Positions 42,118 to 50,606 are shown, counted from the stretch's first letter. The stretch is DNA of 64,000 bases from Micromonospora matsumotoense (GCF_900091525.1 NZ_FMCU01000003.1:124001-188000), one strand, 5' to 3'. Program-made: numbers and translations. Notes: generated from the letters alone by a model not told the origin.

Positions 42118-42225
42118 CGTGCGGGAGCGCGGTGGGAGTCCGGGCGGGGCACGCGGAAGGGGTATGCGGCCACCCAGCCCGGCTTGGCGCAGCACCGGAG
42201 CCGGGAAGTCGGTAACAATGGCCAG

Positions 42226-43557
42226 GTGACCGACATCCCGCGCCGCGCCGTGTCCCGGACCGCCAAGCTCGCCGCTCTGCCGCTCGGCTTCGCCGGTCGG
42301 ACCGTCCTCGGGATGGGTAAGCGCGTCACCGGCATCGCCTCCGACGTCATCTCCGCCGAGATCCAGCAACGCACCGCCGAGCAGCTGTTCAGCGTCCTCG
42401 GGCAGCTCAAGGGCGGGGCGATGAAGTTCGGCCAGGCGTTGTCGGTGTTCGAGGCGGCGCTGCCGGACGAGATCGCCGCGCCCTACCGGCAGGCGTTGAC
42501 GAAGCTCCAGGAGGCCGCTCCGCCCCTACCGGTGGCGAGCGTGCACAAGGTGCTGACCGAGCAGCTCGGGCCGGACTGGCGGGACCGGTTCGTGGAGTTC
42601 GACGACACCCCGGCCGCGGCGGCCAGCATCGGCCAGGTGCACCGGGCCGTGTGGCGGGACCCGGAGACCGGGGTGTCCCGGACCGCCGCCGTCAAGATCC
42701 AGTATCCGGGTGCCGGGGACGCGCTGCTCGCCGACCTGAAGCAGCTCTCCCGGCTGGGCGGGATGTTCCGGGTCATCCAACCCGGCCTGGACGTCAAGCC
42801 GCTCCTGGCCGAGCTGCGGGAACGGATCACCGAGGAGTTGGACTACGAGCTGGAGGCCGAGTCGCAGCGCGCCTTCGCCGCCGCGTACGCCGACGACCCG
42901 GAGATCTTCATCCCGGCGGTGCTCTCCGCCTCGCCCCGGGTGCTGGTCACCGAGTGGATCGAGGGAACACCGCTGGCGGACATCATCCGGGAGGGCACCG
43001 ACGAGCAGCGCAACGCCGCCGGTCGGTTGATGGCGACCCTGCACCTGTCCGCCCCGCCCCGGGCCGGGCTGCTGCACGCCGACCCGCACCCGGGCAACTT
43101 CCGGTTGCTGCCCGACGGCCGGCTCGGGGTGATCGACTTCGGCGCGGTGGCCCGGATGCCCGAGGGCACCCCGGAGCCGATCGGCCGGCTGCTCGGGCTG
43201 TCGCTGCGCGGCGACGCCGACGCGGTCGTCGCCGGGCTGCGTGAGGAGGGTTTCGTCAACCCGACCGAGCCGATCGACGCCCAGGCACTGCTGGACTACA
43301 TCCGGCCCATGCTGGACCCGGTGGCCGAGGAGGAGTTCCGGTTCACCCGGGCCTGGCTCCGCGCCGAGGCGACCCGGCTGGCCAGCCCGAAGTCGCCCGC
43401 CTTCCAGCTCAGCCGGCAGCTCAACCTGCCGCCGTCGTACCTGCTCATCCACCGGGTGACGCTGGGCTCGATCGGGGTGCTCTGCCAGTTGGAGGCGAAG
43501 GCGCCCTACCGGGGCATCCTGGAACGGTGGCTGCCCGGTTTCGCGCCGGTGGCCTGA
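42226..43557 (+). CDS. ABC1/UbiB-family atypical protein kinase
   Basis: The product has 443 residues from GTG 42226. Family motifs are intact: the KxGQ-type LKGGAMKFGQALSVFEAALP (about 60-80), the Ala-rich nucleotide loop AAAASIGQVHRAVW (about 130-145), the VAIK-type lysine TAAVKIQYPG (about 158-167), the catalytic loop HADPHPGNFRLLPDG (about 282-296) and the metal-binding VIDFG. UbiB-like kinases/ATPases support lipid and quinone metabolism; the substrate here is unknown. It matches M. tuberculosis Rv3197 in the same gene order. A strong hairpin terminator follows. Confidence 0.95.
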   Translation: MTDIPRRAVSRTAKLAALPLGFAGRTVLGMGKRVTGIASDVISAEIQQRTAEQLFSVLGQLKGGAMKFGQALSVFEAALPDEIAAPYRQALTKLQEAAPPLPVASVHKVLTEQLGPDWRDRFVEFDDTPAAAASIGQVHRAVWRDPETGVSRTAAVKIQYPGAGDALLADLKQLSRLGGMFRVIQPGLDVKPLLAELRERITEELDYELEAESQRAFAAAYADDPEIFIPAVLSASPRVLVTEWIEGTPLADIIREGTDEQRNAAGRLMATLHLSAPPRAGLLHADPHPGNFRLLPDGRLGVIDFGAVARMPEGTPEPIGRLLGLSLRGDADAVVAGLREEGFVNPTEPIDAQALLDYIRPMLDPVAEEEFRFTRAWLRAEATRLASPKSPAFQLSRQLNLPPSYLLIHRVTLGSIGVLCQLEAKAPYRGILERWLPGFAPVA

Positions 43558-43569
43558 CCGACGCACGAT

Positions 43570-43606
43570 GTGGGGGCGGTGACCGGAACCCGGTCACCGC
43601 CCCCAC
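43570..43606. terminator. Strong bidirectional terminator hairpin
   Basis: A perfect 17-bp stem (gtgggggcggtgaccgg and its complement) with loop aac lies between the convergent ABC1 kinase gene and the small gene at 43622. No T-run follows, but the stem is among the most stable in the window. Confidence 0.75.
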
Positions 43607-43621
43607 GTGTCGCTGGTGGTC

Positions 43622-43798
43622 TCAGAGAACGCCCAGGTCGCGAGCCGACTGGCTCCGGCTGTTCATCGCGACGGTACGGGCAGAACGGTGCGCCTCAGTG
43701 CTCGTGGTGGTACGACCGGCCTGAGGCCGGCGCATTCGAGCCCGGGACAACGCTTCGTGGAGTAGTTGCATCTCGGTTCCGTTCGGCAGGTGCAGCAT
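43622..43798 (-). CDS. Small conserved-type protein next to whiB7
   Basis: The product has 58 residues from ATG 43798 (TTG 43807 possible), beginning MLHLPNGTEMQLLHEALSRA and ending with a basic, Ser-rich tail. GAGAGAGAG lies about 9 bp upstream. The N-terminal helix with LLHEALSRARMR looks well folded; the rest is likely disordered. I remember similar short proteins beside wbl genes in other actinomycetes but cannot name a function. It is co-directional with whiB7, 60 bp downstream. Confidence 0.6.
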   Translation of the reverse strand: MLHLPNGTEMQLLHEALSRARMRRPQAGRTTTSTEAHRSARTVAMNSRSQSARDLGVL

Positions 43799-43858
43799 CG
43801 GGGTCAACTCTCTCTCGGCCGATGATCATCGGCGGGTGGGTGGAACGGATCGGGTAGG

Positions 43859-44224
43859 TCAGGCTGCCAGCCGGACCGCACTGCGCGAGGTGGCCACACC
43901 ACTGGCCGCCAACCGCGCCTCGGCCTCGACCTGAAGGGCCGCGTCGCGGGCGAGGTCCTCCTTACGCGGACGGCCCCGGGGCCGCTTACGCGGGACGACC
44001 GCGCCACGCTCGAAGATCTCGCCGCCCCAGACGCCCCAGGGCTCGGCCCGCTCGACCGCGCCGGCCAGGCACTCGACGCGCAGCGGGCAGTCCCCGCAGA
44101 GCGTCTTGGCCAGTTCCAGATCGGTGGGCGAGTCGGAGAACCACAGGTCGGGGTCGAACTTCCGGCAGGGCAGGTTCGCCTCCAGCTCGACGCTCACGTC
44201 GAGGGGGGCCAACGCCAGACTCAT
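43859..44224 (-). CDS. whiB7: WhiB7-type iron-sulfur transcription factor with AT-hook
   Basis: WhiB7 binds the primary sigma factor and activates antibiotic-resistance genes in actinobacteria. The 121-residue protein has the four cluster-binding cysteines (LPCRKF, then TLCGDCPLRVEC), the G(V/I)WGG turn (EPWGVWGGE, about 64-72) and an AT-hook RPRGRPRK (about 82-89), which distinguishes WhiB7 from other Wbl proteins. The C-terminus is Ala/Arg-rich. ATG 44224 has AGAGAGG upstream. The leader contains a small ORF, an anti-terminator-type hairpin and a terminator (44285-44363). Position beside uvrD2 and mycoredoxin matches the mycobacterial locus. Confidence 0.93.
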   Translation of the reverse strand: MSLALAPLDVSVELEANLPCRKFDPDLWFSDSPTDLELAKTLCGDCPLRVECLAGAVERAEPWGVWGGEIFERGAVVPRKRPRGRPRKEDLARDAALQVEAEARLAASGVATSRSAVRLAA

Positions 44225-44284
44225 CTCCCGGTCACCTCTCTCTCACTTCGATCCCTTGGATCGCATTCCGACGTACTTCGACGG

Positions 44285-44330
44285 GCAAAAAACTAAGGCC
44301 GCGGATCCCGGTGAGCGGGTTCCGCGGCCT
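44285..44330 (-). terminator. Attenuator terminator in the whiB7 leader
   Basis: On the minus strand a 15-bp stem with one mismatch (aggccgcggaacccg and partner, loop ctcac) is followed by TTAGTTTTTT, the only long T-run terminator in this part of the window. It lies 61 bp before the whiB7 start and 25 bp after the leader ORF stop, so it would stop transcription unless the upstream RNA fold changes. Confidence 0.85.
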
Positions 44331-44339
44331 CGAGGTGAG

Positions 44340-44363
44340 CCGGTGGTCTGAGTGTCAGACCGG
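44340..44363 (-). promoter_or_regulatory. Competing hairpin overlapping the leader ORF stop
   Basis: On the minus strand ccggtctga and tcagaccaccgg pair (loop cac, a three-base bulge). The TGA stop of the leader ORF is inside the 5' arm, so a ribosome at the stop would melt this hairpin. In addition the sequence cacctcgagg occurs twice, once in the leader ORF and once at the base of the terminator, offering an alternative pairing. Confidence 0.6.
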
Positions 44364-44612
44364 TCTACCTCGAGGTGGAACGCCGCGGACATCCATGCGC
44401 TTCTTGGCGACATCAATGCCCAGACCCGTGAAGCCACTGGTCCCCTCGGCTCCCGCAGTGGGTGCAACAGTCAGGTTCAGCTCGGCCTGAACCGAGACCT
44501 GGTGCACCTGCGGGTTCGACGGTCGCGGAGCGGCAAGGGCCACCCGGACAGCCGACAGCGGAGCGAAGGCAGCTGGCATCGCCGCCGGACGCTCATAGGT
44601 GATGATCTCCAC
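44355..44612 (-). CDS. Leader ORF upstream of whiB7
   Basis: The ORF has 85 residues from GTG 44612 (VEIITYERPAAMPAAFAPLS), with GGGAGG 8 bp upstream. It is not as strongly G/C-biased at third positions as its neighbours but reads as protein-like, ending GLGIDVAKKRMDVRGVPPRG. It lies wholly in the whiB7 leader, and its stop falls in the competing hairpin. The likely role is regulatory: slow translation in the presence of ribosome-targeting antibiotics would alter folding and let transcription pass the terminator. Whether the peptide itself has a function is unknown. Confidence 0.7.
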   Translation of the reverse strand: MEIITYERPAAMPAAFAPLSAVRVALAAPRPSNPQVHQVSVQAELNLTVAPTAGAEGTSGFTGLGIDVAKKRMDVRGVPPRGRPV

Positions 44613-44700
44613 GGTTGCCACCTCCCTCACGTTCCTCGTGCCGATTCGGACTCACCCCCCGTGAGCAGCCGTAATGGCGCTGCTCCCGAGGTGCGTCCTG

Positions 44701-44740
44701 AGGCTATTCCTCGCCACGGGGCGAGGGCAAACGAATTTAC
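44701..44740 (-). promoter_or_regulatory. Likely whiB7 promoter with A/T stretch upstream of -35
   Basis: On the minus strand TTGCCC (44730-44725) and TAGCCT (44706-44701) are separated by 18 bp, and GTAAATTCGT lies immediately upstream of the -35. WhiB7 is known to act at promoters with a short A/T-rich stretch just before the -35, so this looks autoregulated. The -35 overlaps the end of uvrD2, and the spacer can form a cctcgcc/ggcgagg hairpin. Confidence 0.5.
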
Positions 44741-46917
44741 GACGAGATTTCGAGAGTTTTCTCCGGGCCGATCTCGTCCACCGTCGCGCCCGCCACCAAT
44801 GCCAGCACCGCCTCGCCGTAGAGGCCGAGTTTGCGGGGGCCGATGCCGGCGATGGCGATCAACTCCTCGACCCGGCCCGGCCGCCGTTCGGCCAGCGCGA
44901 CGAGGGTGGCGTCGGTGAAGACCACGTACGCCGGGACCCGCTGCGTCCCGGCCACCCGGGCCCGCCAGTCGCAGAGCCGCTCGTACAGGTTCTCGTCGAT
45001 GTCCGAGGGGCAGGTCGGGCAGCGGCCCAGTTTGCGGTCCGCCCCGGCCAGCAGGGTCGCGCCGCAGATCCGGCAGGATACCACCTGGGTCCGCCGACGT
45101 TCCACCGCCCGTTTCGCCCCGCCCGGCCCGGCCACCCGGCCCGCACCGGCCCGCTCGCCGCCACCGCTGCGGTCCAGTTGGGGCAGGAACCGCGACGGCC
45201 GCCGGGCCCGCCCACCCGGTGAGCGGGCCGAGGCGTACGACAGCCAGAGCCACTGCCGGGCCCGGGTGATCCCGACGTAGAGCAGCCGCCGTTCCTCCTC
45301 GACCTGCTCCGGGGTGCGGGCGTACGAGGTGGGCAGGGTCCCCTCGGAGAGCCCGACCAGGAAGACCGCGTCCCACTCCAGCCCCTTGGCCGAGTGCAGG
45401 GAGGCCAGGGTCACCCCGTCCACCGTCGGCACGTGCTGATGGGCGGCCCGCCGGGCCAACTCGTCGTTGAAGTCCGTCAGGGTGGCCTGGCGCTCCACGG
45501 TCGCCGCCTCGCCGATCGGCAGCACCTCGGGGGTGGCCGCGTACTCCTCGGCGAGCTGGACCAGGGCGGCGAGCGCCTCCCAGCGCTCCCGGGCGGCGCC
45601 GCCGGGCGGGGCGGCGTCGGGGGCCCAACCGACCGCGGTCAGCGCCTCCCGGACGGCGATCGGCAGCGGGGTGTCGCCCGGGATCGACCGGGTGGCGGCC
45701 CGCAGCGCCACCATCGCCTGGCGTACCTCGGACCGCTCGAAGAACCGTTCCGCCCCCTGCACGACGTACGGCACGCCGACCTCGGTCAACGCCTTCTCGT
45801 ACGCCTCGGACTGGGCGTTGGTGCGGAACAGCACGGCGATCTCCTTCGCCGGGGTGCCCCCGTCGACAAGCGTCCGGCAGCGGGCCGCCACCGCGCCCGC
45901 CTCGGCCGGCTCGTCGGTGAAGATCCGCAGCTCCGGCTCGGGGCCGGGTGGGCGCTGACCGTGCAGCTCCAGCCGCAGCCGCGCCTCGGTGCCCCGGGCC
46001 TGCCCGATCACCGCGTTGGCCAACCCGACCACCTGCGGGGTGGACCGGTAGTCGCGGACCAGCCGGACCACGGTCGCGGCCCGGTGCCGACGCGGGAAGT
46101 CGATCAGGTACGCCGAGGTGGCCCCGGTGAACGAGTAGATCGTCTGGCTGGCGTCACCGACCACGGTCACGTCGTCCCGGCCGCCCAGCCAGGCGTCGAG
46201 CAGCCGCTGCTGGAGCGGGTTGACGTCCTGGTACTCGTCGACGACGAAGTGCCGGTACTGGCCGCGTACCTGCTCGGCGACGTCCGGGTGCTCCTCGATG
46301 CCCCACACCGCCGCCCGCAGCATGTCCTCGAAGTCGATCACCCCGGAGGAGCGCTTGAGCCGTTCGTACGCGGTGAAGACCTCGGCCACCTTCGCCGGCT
46401 CGTACGGCGTCTCGCGCAGCGCCCGGGCGGCGGCGACCACGTACTCCCCCGGCTCGACCAGCGACGACTTGGCCCACTCGATCTCCCCGGACAGGTCGCG
46501 GGCGGCGGCCCGGTCGGCCCGCAGGCCGACCTTGGCGGCGGCCAGGGTGACCACCCGGACCTTGCTGTCCAGCAGCTCCGGCATGGCCCGGCCGGACAGC
46601 AGCCGGGGCGCGAAGTAGCGCACCTGGCGCAGCGCCGCCGCGTGGAACGTCCGCGCCTGCACACCCGGCACCCCGAGCCCGGTGAGTCGGGCCCGCATCT
46701 CGGCGGCGGCCCGGGCGGTGAAGGTGACCGCCAGCACGTGTCGACCGACGATCCCCCCGGTCAGCACCCGGTGGGCGATCCGGGAGGTCACCGCGCGGGT
46801 CTTGCCGGTGCCGGCGCCGGCCAGGATGCAGACCGGGCCGGCCGGGGCGGTCACCGCCGACCGCTGCTCCGGATCCAGCCCGGCGAGGACCGACTCCGCC
46901 GCTGAGTGAACCACCAC
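44737..46917 (-). CDS. uvrD2: ATP-dependent DNA helicase UvrD2 with HRDC domain
   Basis: The product is a 726-residue superfamily 1A helicase. Motifs appear in order: Walker A GAGTGKTRAV (about 34-43), the VDEYQDVNPLQQ Walker B (about 228-239), GDASQTIYSFTGA, RDYRST, LHSAKGLEWDAVFLVG and GITRARQWLWL. The C-terminal part has a Cys4 zinc motif (CRICGATLL, then CPTCP) and an HRDC domain (FTDATLVALAERRPGRVEEL and IAGIGPRKLGLYG). This combination is the actinobacterial UvrD2 layout. The start is GTG 46917, with no strong ribosome site; an upstream in-frame start is not seen. The gene is divergent from mycoredoxin and upstream of whiB7. Confidence 0.95.
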   Translation of the reverse strand: MVVHSAAESVLAGLDPEQRSAVTAPAGPVCILAGAGTGKTRAVTSRIAHRVLTGGIVGRHVLAVTFTARAAAEMRARLTGLGVPGVQARTFHAAALRQVRYFAPRLLSGRAMPELLDSKVRVVTLAAAKVGLRADRAAARDLSGEIEWAKSSLVEPGEYVVAAARALRETPYEPAKVAEVFTAYERLKRSSGVIDFEDMLRAAVWGIEEHPDVAEQVRGQYRHFVVDEYQDVNPLQQRLLDAWLGGRDDVTVVGDASQTIYSFTGATSAYLIDFPRRHRAATVVRLVRDYRSTPQVVGLANAVIGQARGTEARLRLELHGQRPPGPEPELRIFTDEPAEAGAVAARCRTLVDGGTPAKEIAVLFRTNAQSEAYEKALTEVGVPYVVQGAERFFERSEVRQAMVALRAATRSIPGDTPLPIAVREALTAVGWAPDAAPPGGAARERWEALAALVQLAEEYAATPEVLPIGEAATVERQATLTDFNDELARRAAHQHVPTVDGVTLASLHSAKGLEWDAVFLVGLSEGTLPTSYARTPEQVEEERRLLYVGITRARQWLWLSYASARSPGGRARRPSRFLPQLDRSGGGERAGAGRVAGPGGAKRAVERRRTQVVSCRICGATLLAGADRKLGRCPTCPSDIDENLYERLCDWRARVAGTQRVPAYVVFTDATLVALAERRPGRVEELIAIAGIGPRKLGLYGEAVLALVAGATVDEIGPEKTLEISS

Positions 46918-47006
46918 AGCGAGGAATCATCTCAGCTCCGGCCGGCGTTGTACCGGTCAGCCTGGCCTGACCGGGCCGGGCGCGGCGAACCGTGGAGGAT
47001 CCGACG

Positions 47007-47249
47007 ATGTTGACCATGTATTCCACCCCGTGGTGCGGCTACTGCCACCGGCTGAAGTCGCAGCTGGACCGGGAAGGCATCGGGTACGAGGTGGTCGACA
47101 TCGAGCAGGACCCGCAGGCCGCCGACTTCGTGATGAAGGTCAACGGTGGCAACCAGACCGTCCCGACGCTGCGCTTCGCCGACGGCAGCGCCCTGACCAA
47201 CCCCTCCATCACCCAGGTCAAGCAGCACCTGGCCGCGCTACCGGGCTGA
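47007..47249 (+). CDS. mrx1: Mycoredoxin (glutaredoxin-like, mycothiol-dependent)
   Basis: The product has 80 residues with the thioredoxin fold and active site C-G-Y-C (STPWCGYCHRLK, Cys10 and Cys13). The TVP cis-Pro motif (GGNQTVPTLRFADG) follows near residue 52. Mycoredoxins reduce mixed disulfides with mycothiol, the actinobacterial low-molecular-weight thiol. ATG 47007 has GGAGG 8 bp upstream. The position beside uvrD2 and whiB7 matches M. tuberculosis Rv3198A (from memory). Size and motif are typical; identification is firm. Confidence 0.95.
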   Translation: MLTMYSTPWCGYCHRLKSQLDREGIGYEVVDIEQDPQAADFVMKVNGGNQTVPTLRFADGSALTNPSITQVKQHLAALPG

Positions 47250-47267
47250 TCCGGTCATCCCGCCGAC

Positions 47268-47302
47268 GCAGCGGCCGACCCCATCGGGGCCGGCCGCTGC
47301 GG
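47268..47302. terminator. Bidirectional terminator between mrx1 and MFS gene
   Basis: Sixteen-base arms (cgcagcggccgacccc and partner, one mismatch) with loop atc lie in the 72-bp convergent gap. Confidence 0.7.
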
Positions 47303-47321
47303 GTCGTCGGCGGGTCGTCGG

Positions 47322-48599
47322 TCATCGACCGGTGAGCCGGTCGGCGGCGGGGTCGGAGAGCGGACGGCGGGGGGCCGGGATGCGGGCGGCGGGCGGCGGA
47401 GCGGGAGGTGTGCGCGGGCCCGGCGGGGTGAGCCGACGCCCCTGCCAGAGCCAGAGACCGGCGACCGTGGTGACCACCCCGACGAGGACGAACAGCAGCC
47501 GGTAGTCGAACACCCCGACGAGCAGTGCCCCGGTCCCGATGGACACCGCCTGCGGCCCGCTGACCAGTGCCTCCGAGGCCGCGGTGACCCGACCGAGCAG
47601 TCCCGGCGGGGTACGCCGCTGGACCAGCGTGGTCAGCCCCACCATGGTCAGCGGCAGGGACAGCCCGGCGAGCAGCAGGGCCAGCACCCCGAGGCGCAGG
47701 TCGGGCCAGGCCAGGGCCAGTGCGGCCGGGCCGAAGAGGGTCACCCCCGCGGCGAGCGCCCCCAGTTCGCCGACCCGACGCACGACCGTCGGCGAGAGCA
47801 GCCCGCCCACCAGGCCACCGATCCCCTGCACGGTGATCAGCACCCCGACGAAGGCGACGTCCCGGCGCAGCCCCTGGTCGACGTACGCGAAGATCAACGA
47901 TTCGGTGAAGCCCATCACGAGTGAGCCCAGCCCGTACCCGAGCAGGGCCCGGCGCAGCGCCGCCTCGCGGGTGAGGTGGCCCAGTCCGGCGCCCAGCTCG
48001 GCGGGCCAGCGCAGGGTCGCGGTGGCCGGTGCGTGCTCGGTCACCCGGAGCAGCCCCACCACGGCGGCGGCGACCACGAAGCCGGTCATCGCCAGACTGG
48101 TCAGCAGCCAGCCGCCGACCGCCGCGTACAGGGCCGCCCCGGCCAGCGGGCCGCCCAGGCGCAGGCCCTGCCGCACGGTCTGCAACGCCCCGTTCGCATC
48201 GGCCAGCAGTTCGCTCGGCACGAGCTGGCGGAGCAGGCCGCTCAGGGTGGCGTGCAACGTCAGGTAGGACAGCCCGTAGCAGGCGGCCACCACGTAGATG
48301 ATCCAGACGTCGGCCCGGTCGCGGACCACGAAGAGCGGGCTGAGCAGCAGCGCGGTGGCCAGGTTGGCGACCACGAAGAACGGTCGACGACGGTAGCGAT
48401 CGACGACCCAGCCGACCAGCGGGGCCAGGATCATCGGCGCGATGATCGCGAAGATCGTGGCACCGGCCATGCCGTCGGAACCGGTCAGATCCTTGACCCA
48501 GATGGCCAGGGCGAGCAGCAGCATCGACTCGGCCGCCATGCTGGCCAGCAGCGCGACGAAGAGCAGACGGAAGTCGGGGCGGCGCAGGACGGTGCGCAT
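47322..48599 (-). CDS. MFS transporter, probable exporter
   Basis: The product has 425 residues from ATG 48599 (GGAGGG 7 bp upstream) with about 12 hydrophobic segments in two halves separated by a loop near 190-225. The loop between helices 2 and 3 has the MFS signature G-x-x-x-D-R-x-x-R (VGWVVDRYRRRPF). The sequence resembles macrolide-efflux and related DHA-type exporters, which would fit a WhiB7-controlled neighbourhood, but substrate cannot be told. The C-terminus is Pro/Ala-rich and disordered. It is divergent from the XRE gene; a 236-bp gap holds both promoters. Confidence 0.88.
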   Translation of the reverse strand: MRTVLRRPDFRLLFVALLASMAAESMLLLALAIWVKDLTGSDGMAGATIFAIIAPMILAPLVGWVVDRYRRRPFFVVANLATALLLSPLFVVRDRADVWIIYVVAACYGLSYLTLHATLSGLLRQLVPSELLADANGALQTVRQGLRLGGPLAGAALYAAVGGWLLTSLAMTGFVVAAAVVGLLRVTEHAPATATLRWPAELGAGLGHLTREAALRRALLGYGLGSLVMGFTESLIFAYVDQGLRRDVAFVGVLITVQGIGGLVGGLLSPTVVRRVGELGALAAGVTLFGPAALALAWPDLRLGVLALLLAGLSLPLTMVGLTTLVQRRTPPGLLGRVTAASEALVSGPQAVSIGTGALLVGVFDYRLLFVLVGVVTTVAGLWLWQGRRLTPPGPRTPPAPPPAARIPAPRRPLSDPAADRLTGR

Positions 48600-48795
48600 G
48601 GGGGTTCCCTCCGGCGGGGGTGGCGCCCGGGTTGGACGCGTACGGAGGAACTGCCGCCAGCAGGGACGACGTCGTCCCGAGGCGCGGCCGGCACGTTCCA
48701 CAGTCCTCTTTTTGACGCAAGACACGCCCTCGCCGGGACCTCCGACGCCGGTCGCGACGTCCATACTGACCGTGGGGGGCGAATTTCATACAGTT

Positions 48796-48816
48796 ACCGT
48801 CGCGTCTCGCGACGGT
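48796..48816. promoter_or_regulatory. Perfect palindrome upstream of the XRE regulator gene
   Basis: Arms accgtcgcg and cgcgacggt flank tct, 20 bp before the GTG start of the XRE gene and downstream of a catacagt that could be a -10. It may be an operator for the XRE protein itself or part of the divergent promoter region. Confidence 0.4.
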
Positions 48817-48835
48817 CGACGGAATCGAGGACACC

Positions 48836-49807
48836 GTGCCTCCAGCCGTACCGAGTCCGATCCTGCGCCGGCGCAGGCTCGGCAATGACCTGCGCCGCCT
48901 GCGCGAGGCGGCGGGACTCACCGGTGACCAGGTGATCGACCGGATCGGCTGGGCGTCGGCGTCGAAACTCTCCCGGCTGGAGAACGGCCGCAGCCGACCC
49001 GACCCGGAGGACGTCGGCGTCCTGCTCGACCTCTACGGGGCCGCCCCCGCAATGCGCGACGAACTGCTCGCCATCACCGACGAGGCCGGCGACATGCGTG
49101 CCTGGCGCAAGTCGTACCCGGTGATGACCCAGCAGCAGTTGGGGTGGGCGGAACTGGAGGCGGGCTGCGCCCAGATCCGCGAGTACAACCCGGTCCTGGT
49201 GCCGGGGCTGCTGCAGACCGAGGGATACGCCCGGCTGCGGATCCTCTCGGCCGAGGCCGCCGCGGAGTCGGCCGACCCGTCCGGGGACGACCCGGAGACC
49301 GAGGTCAAGGCGCGTCTGGGCCGGCAGTCCCTGCTGGACCGGGCGGACGGCCCCCGGTACACGGCGGTGCTGGAGGAGGCGGCGCTGGGCCGCCGGGCCT
49401 GCCCGCCGGAGGTGCTGCGGGAACAGCTCGCCCACCTCTGCGAGCTGGCCATGCTGCCGAACGTGACCCTGCACCTGTTGCTGCGGGACACCCGGATCGG
49501 TGAGTTCTACCTGCCGCCGACGGCCTTCTCGCTCTACCGGTTCGCCGATTCGCAGGACCCGGAGACGTTGGCCATCGAAGGAGGCTTCATCGACGTCATG
49601 TCGACCGAGGCATCCACGGTGAATCGCTATAAAGTGGCATTTGAGTGGCTATGCTCGGCGGCGCTCTCCGCATCGGACACCCTTACCTGGCTCTTCGCGG
49701 CGACGGGACGGCTGACCGACACGGCGGCCTCGCCCGTGGTGGTTCCGGGTCCGACAGCAGCGCCGGCCCAACGCCGCCGACAACCTGGGCGTCTGACGGA
49801 ACGGTGA
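48836..49807 (+). CDS. XRE-family transcriptional regulator with DUF5753 domain
   Basis: The product has 323 residues. A helix-turn-helix domain at about 10-70 (LGNDLRRLREAAGLTGDQVI, then SASKLSRLENGRSRPDPEDV) is followed by the DUF5753 sensor-type domain (about 110-285, with NPVLVPGLLQTEGYAR, GRQSLLDR and IEGGFIDVMST). Such regulators are usually paired with a small DUF397 protein, as here at 49884. The pair works in developmental or antibiotic control in actinobacteria. The tail (about 300-323) is basic and disordered. The start is GTG 48836. Target genes are unknown. Confidence 0.93.
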   Translation: MPPAVPSPILRRRRLGNDLRRLREAAGLTGDQVIDRIGWASASKLSRLENGRSRPDPEDVGVLLDLYGAAPAMRDELLAITDEAGDMRAWRKSYPVMTQQQLGWAELEAGCAQIREYNPVLVPGLLQTEGYARLRILSAEAAAESADPSGDDPETEVKARLGRQSLLDRADGPRYTAVLEEAALGRRACPPEVLREQLAHLCELAMLPNVTLHLLLRDTRIGEFYLPPTAFSLYRFADSQDPETLAIEGGFIDVMSTEASTVNRYKVAFEWLCSAALSASDTLTWLFAATGRLTDTAASPVVVPGPTAAPAQRRRQPGRLTER

Positions 49808-49883
49808 TCCCCACCGACCCCGTCCGGGCCGGGCGACCGCCCCTCGTTCCGTCGAAGCAGTTCCAGCAACCAGGAGCAGAACC

Positions 49884-50102
49884 ATGAACGAGATCCAGAC
49901 CGTGACCGCCGACGCGCGTTGGCACAAGAGCACCCGCAGCCAGACCTCCAACTGTGTGGAGGTCGCCCGGCTGCGTACCGCAACGGCCGAGGTGGCGCTG
50001 CGGGACAGCAAGGACCCGAACGGCCCGGTGCTGCTGTTCCCGCGGGCCGGTTGGCTCGGCTTCCTCGCGGGCACGAAGAACGGACAGTTCACGCTGGACT
50101 GA
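49884..50102 (+). CDS. DUF397 protein partnered with the XRE regulator
   Basis: The product has 72 residues with the DUF397 pattern: W-x-K-S-x-x-S (RWHKSTRSQTSNCVEVA), ALRDSKDPNGPVLLFPRAGW and FLAGTKNGQFTLD. GGAG precedes ATG by about 8 bp. DUF397 proteins act as small partners, possibly antagonists, of XRE/DUF5753 regulators. It lies 76 bp after the regulator gene, so co-transcription is likely. Identification is firm. Confidence 0.95.
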   Translation: MNEIQTVTADARWHKSTRSQTSNCVEVARLRTATAEVALRDSKDPNGPVLLFPRAGWLGFLAGTKNGQFTLD

Positions 50103-50283
50103 TCCGGGGACCGGGTTGGGGCCGTCGGCAGGTTGCCGGCGGCCCCACGTCGTACGGGCCCCGGACCCGGCACCTCCGGACGGCGACCTGTCTGACCAGG
50201 CATCGGATGATCGGACAGGACCAGATCGATCGCCGCGTTTCACTTGCTGGGACCCCGGGCGGGCGTAACATGACGATTCAGTG

Positions 50284-50296
50284 ACGTGGAAGTTCC
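50284..50296. promoter_or_regulatory. Small palindrome before the 50337 gene
   Basis: The plus strand reads gtggaa-g-ttccac, a perfect 6-bp inverted repeat, about 40 bp upstream of the start at 50337. Candidate operator only. Confidence 0.35.
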
Positions 50297-50336
50297 ACAA
50301 CGTACCCGGTCACCCGCGGTCCGTCCGGAGACAGCC

Positions 50337-50606
50337 ATGCGTTTCCTGATCGTTCGTACCGACATCCGCACCGCCGCCGACATCGACCTCGCCGCCGTCT
50401 GGGCCGGCGGTGGTTGCCTGCGCAACGAGACCACCACCCCGGAGTGCCGCCGACAGACCGTGCACGCCGAGGACCGGGACGCCGCCCTGCTGCTGGCCCG
50501 GGCCCTGTCCACGGTGGGCGCGGTCCGCGCCGGCCGGCAGCGGGTCAAGGTGCTCCCGCTCGCCGAACCCGGCCGACGCCGCCGGGGGCAACACCCGCCC
50601 GGCTGA
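50337..50606 (+). CDS. Small hypothetical protein
   Basis: The product has 89 residues from ATG 50337, with GGAG 7 bp upstream. The sequence (MRFLIVRTDIRTAADIDLAA) starts with a beta strand and helix, has two cysteines near residues 29 and 39 (GGCLRN, PECRRQ), then an Ala/Arg helix (DRDAALLLARALSTVGAVRA) and a basic tail. No family is recognised. It is separate from the DUF397 gene by 234 bp and convergent with nudC. The context gives no functional clue. Confidence 0.6.
   Translation: MRFLIVRTDIRTAADIDLAAVWAGGGCLRNETTTPECRRQTVHAEDRDAALLLARALSTVGAVRAGRQRVKVLPLAEPGRRRRGQHPPG

Noticed and set aside
48836-50102. XRE plus DUF397 as a toxin-antitoxin module
   Set aside because: DUF5753/DUF397 pairs are regulator-partner sets common in actinobacteria; no toxin fold is visible.
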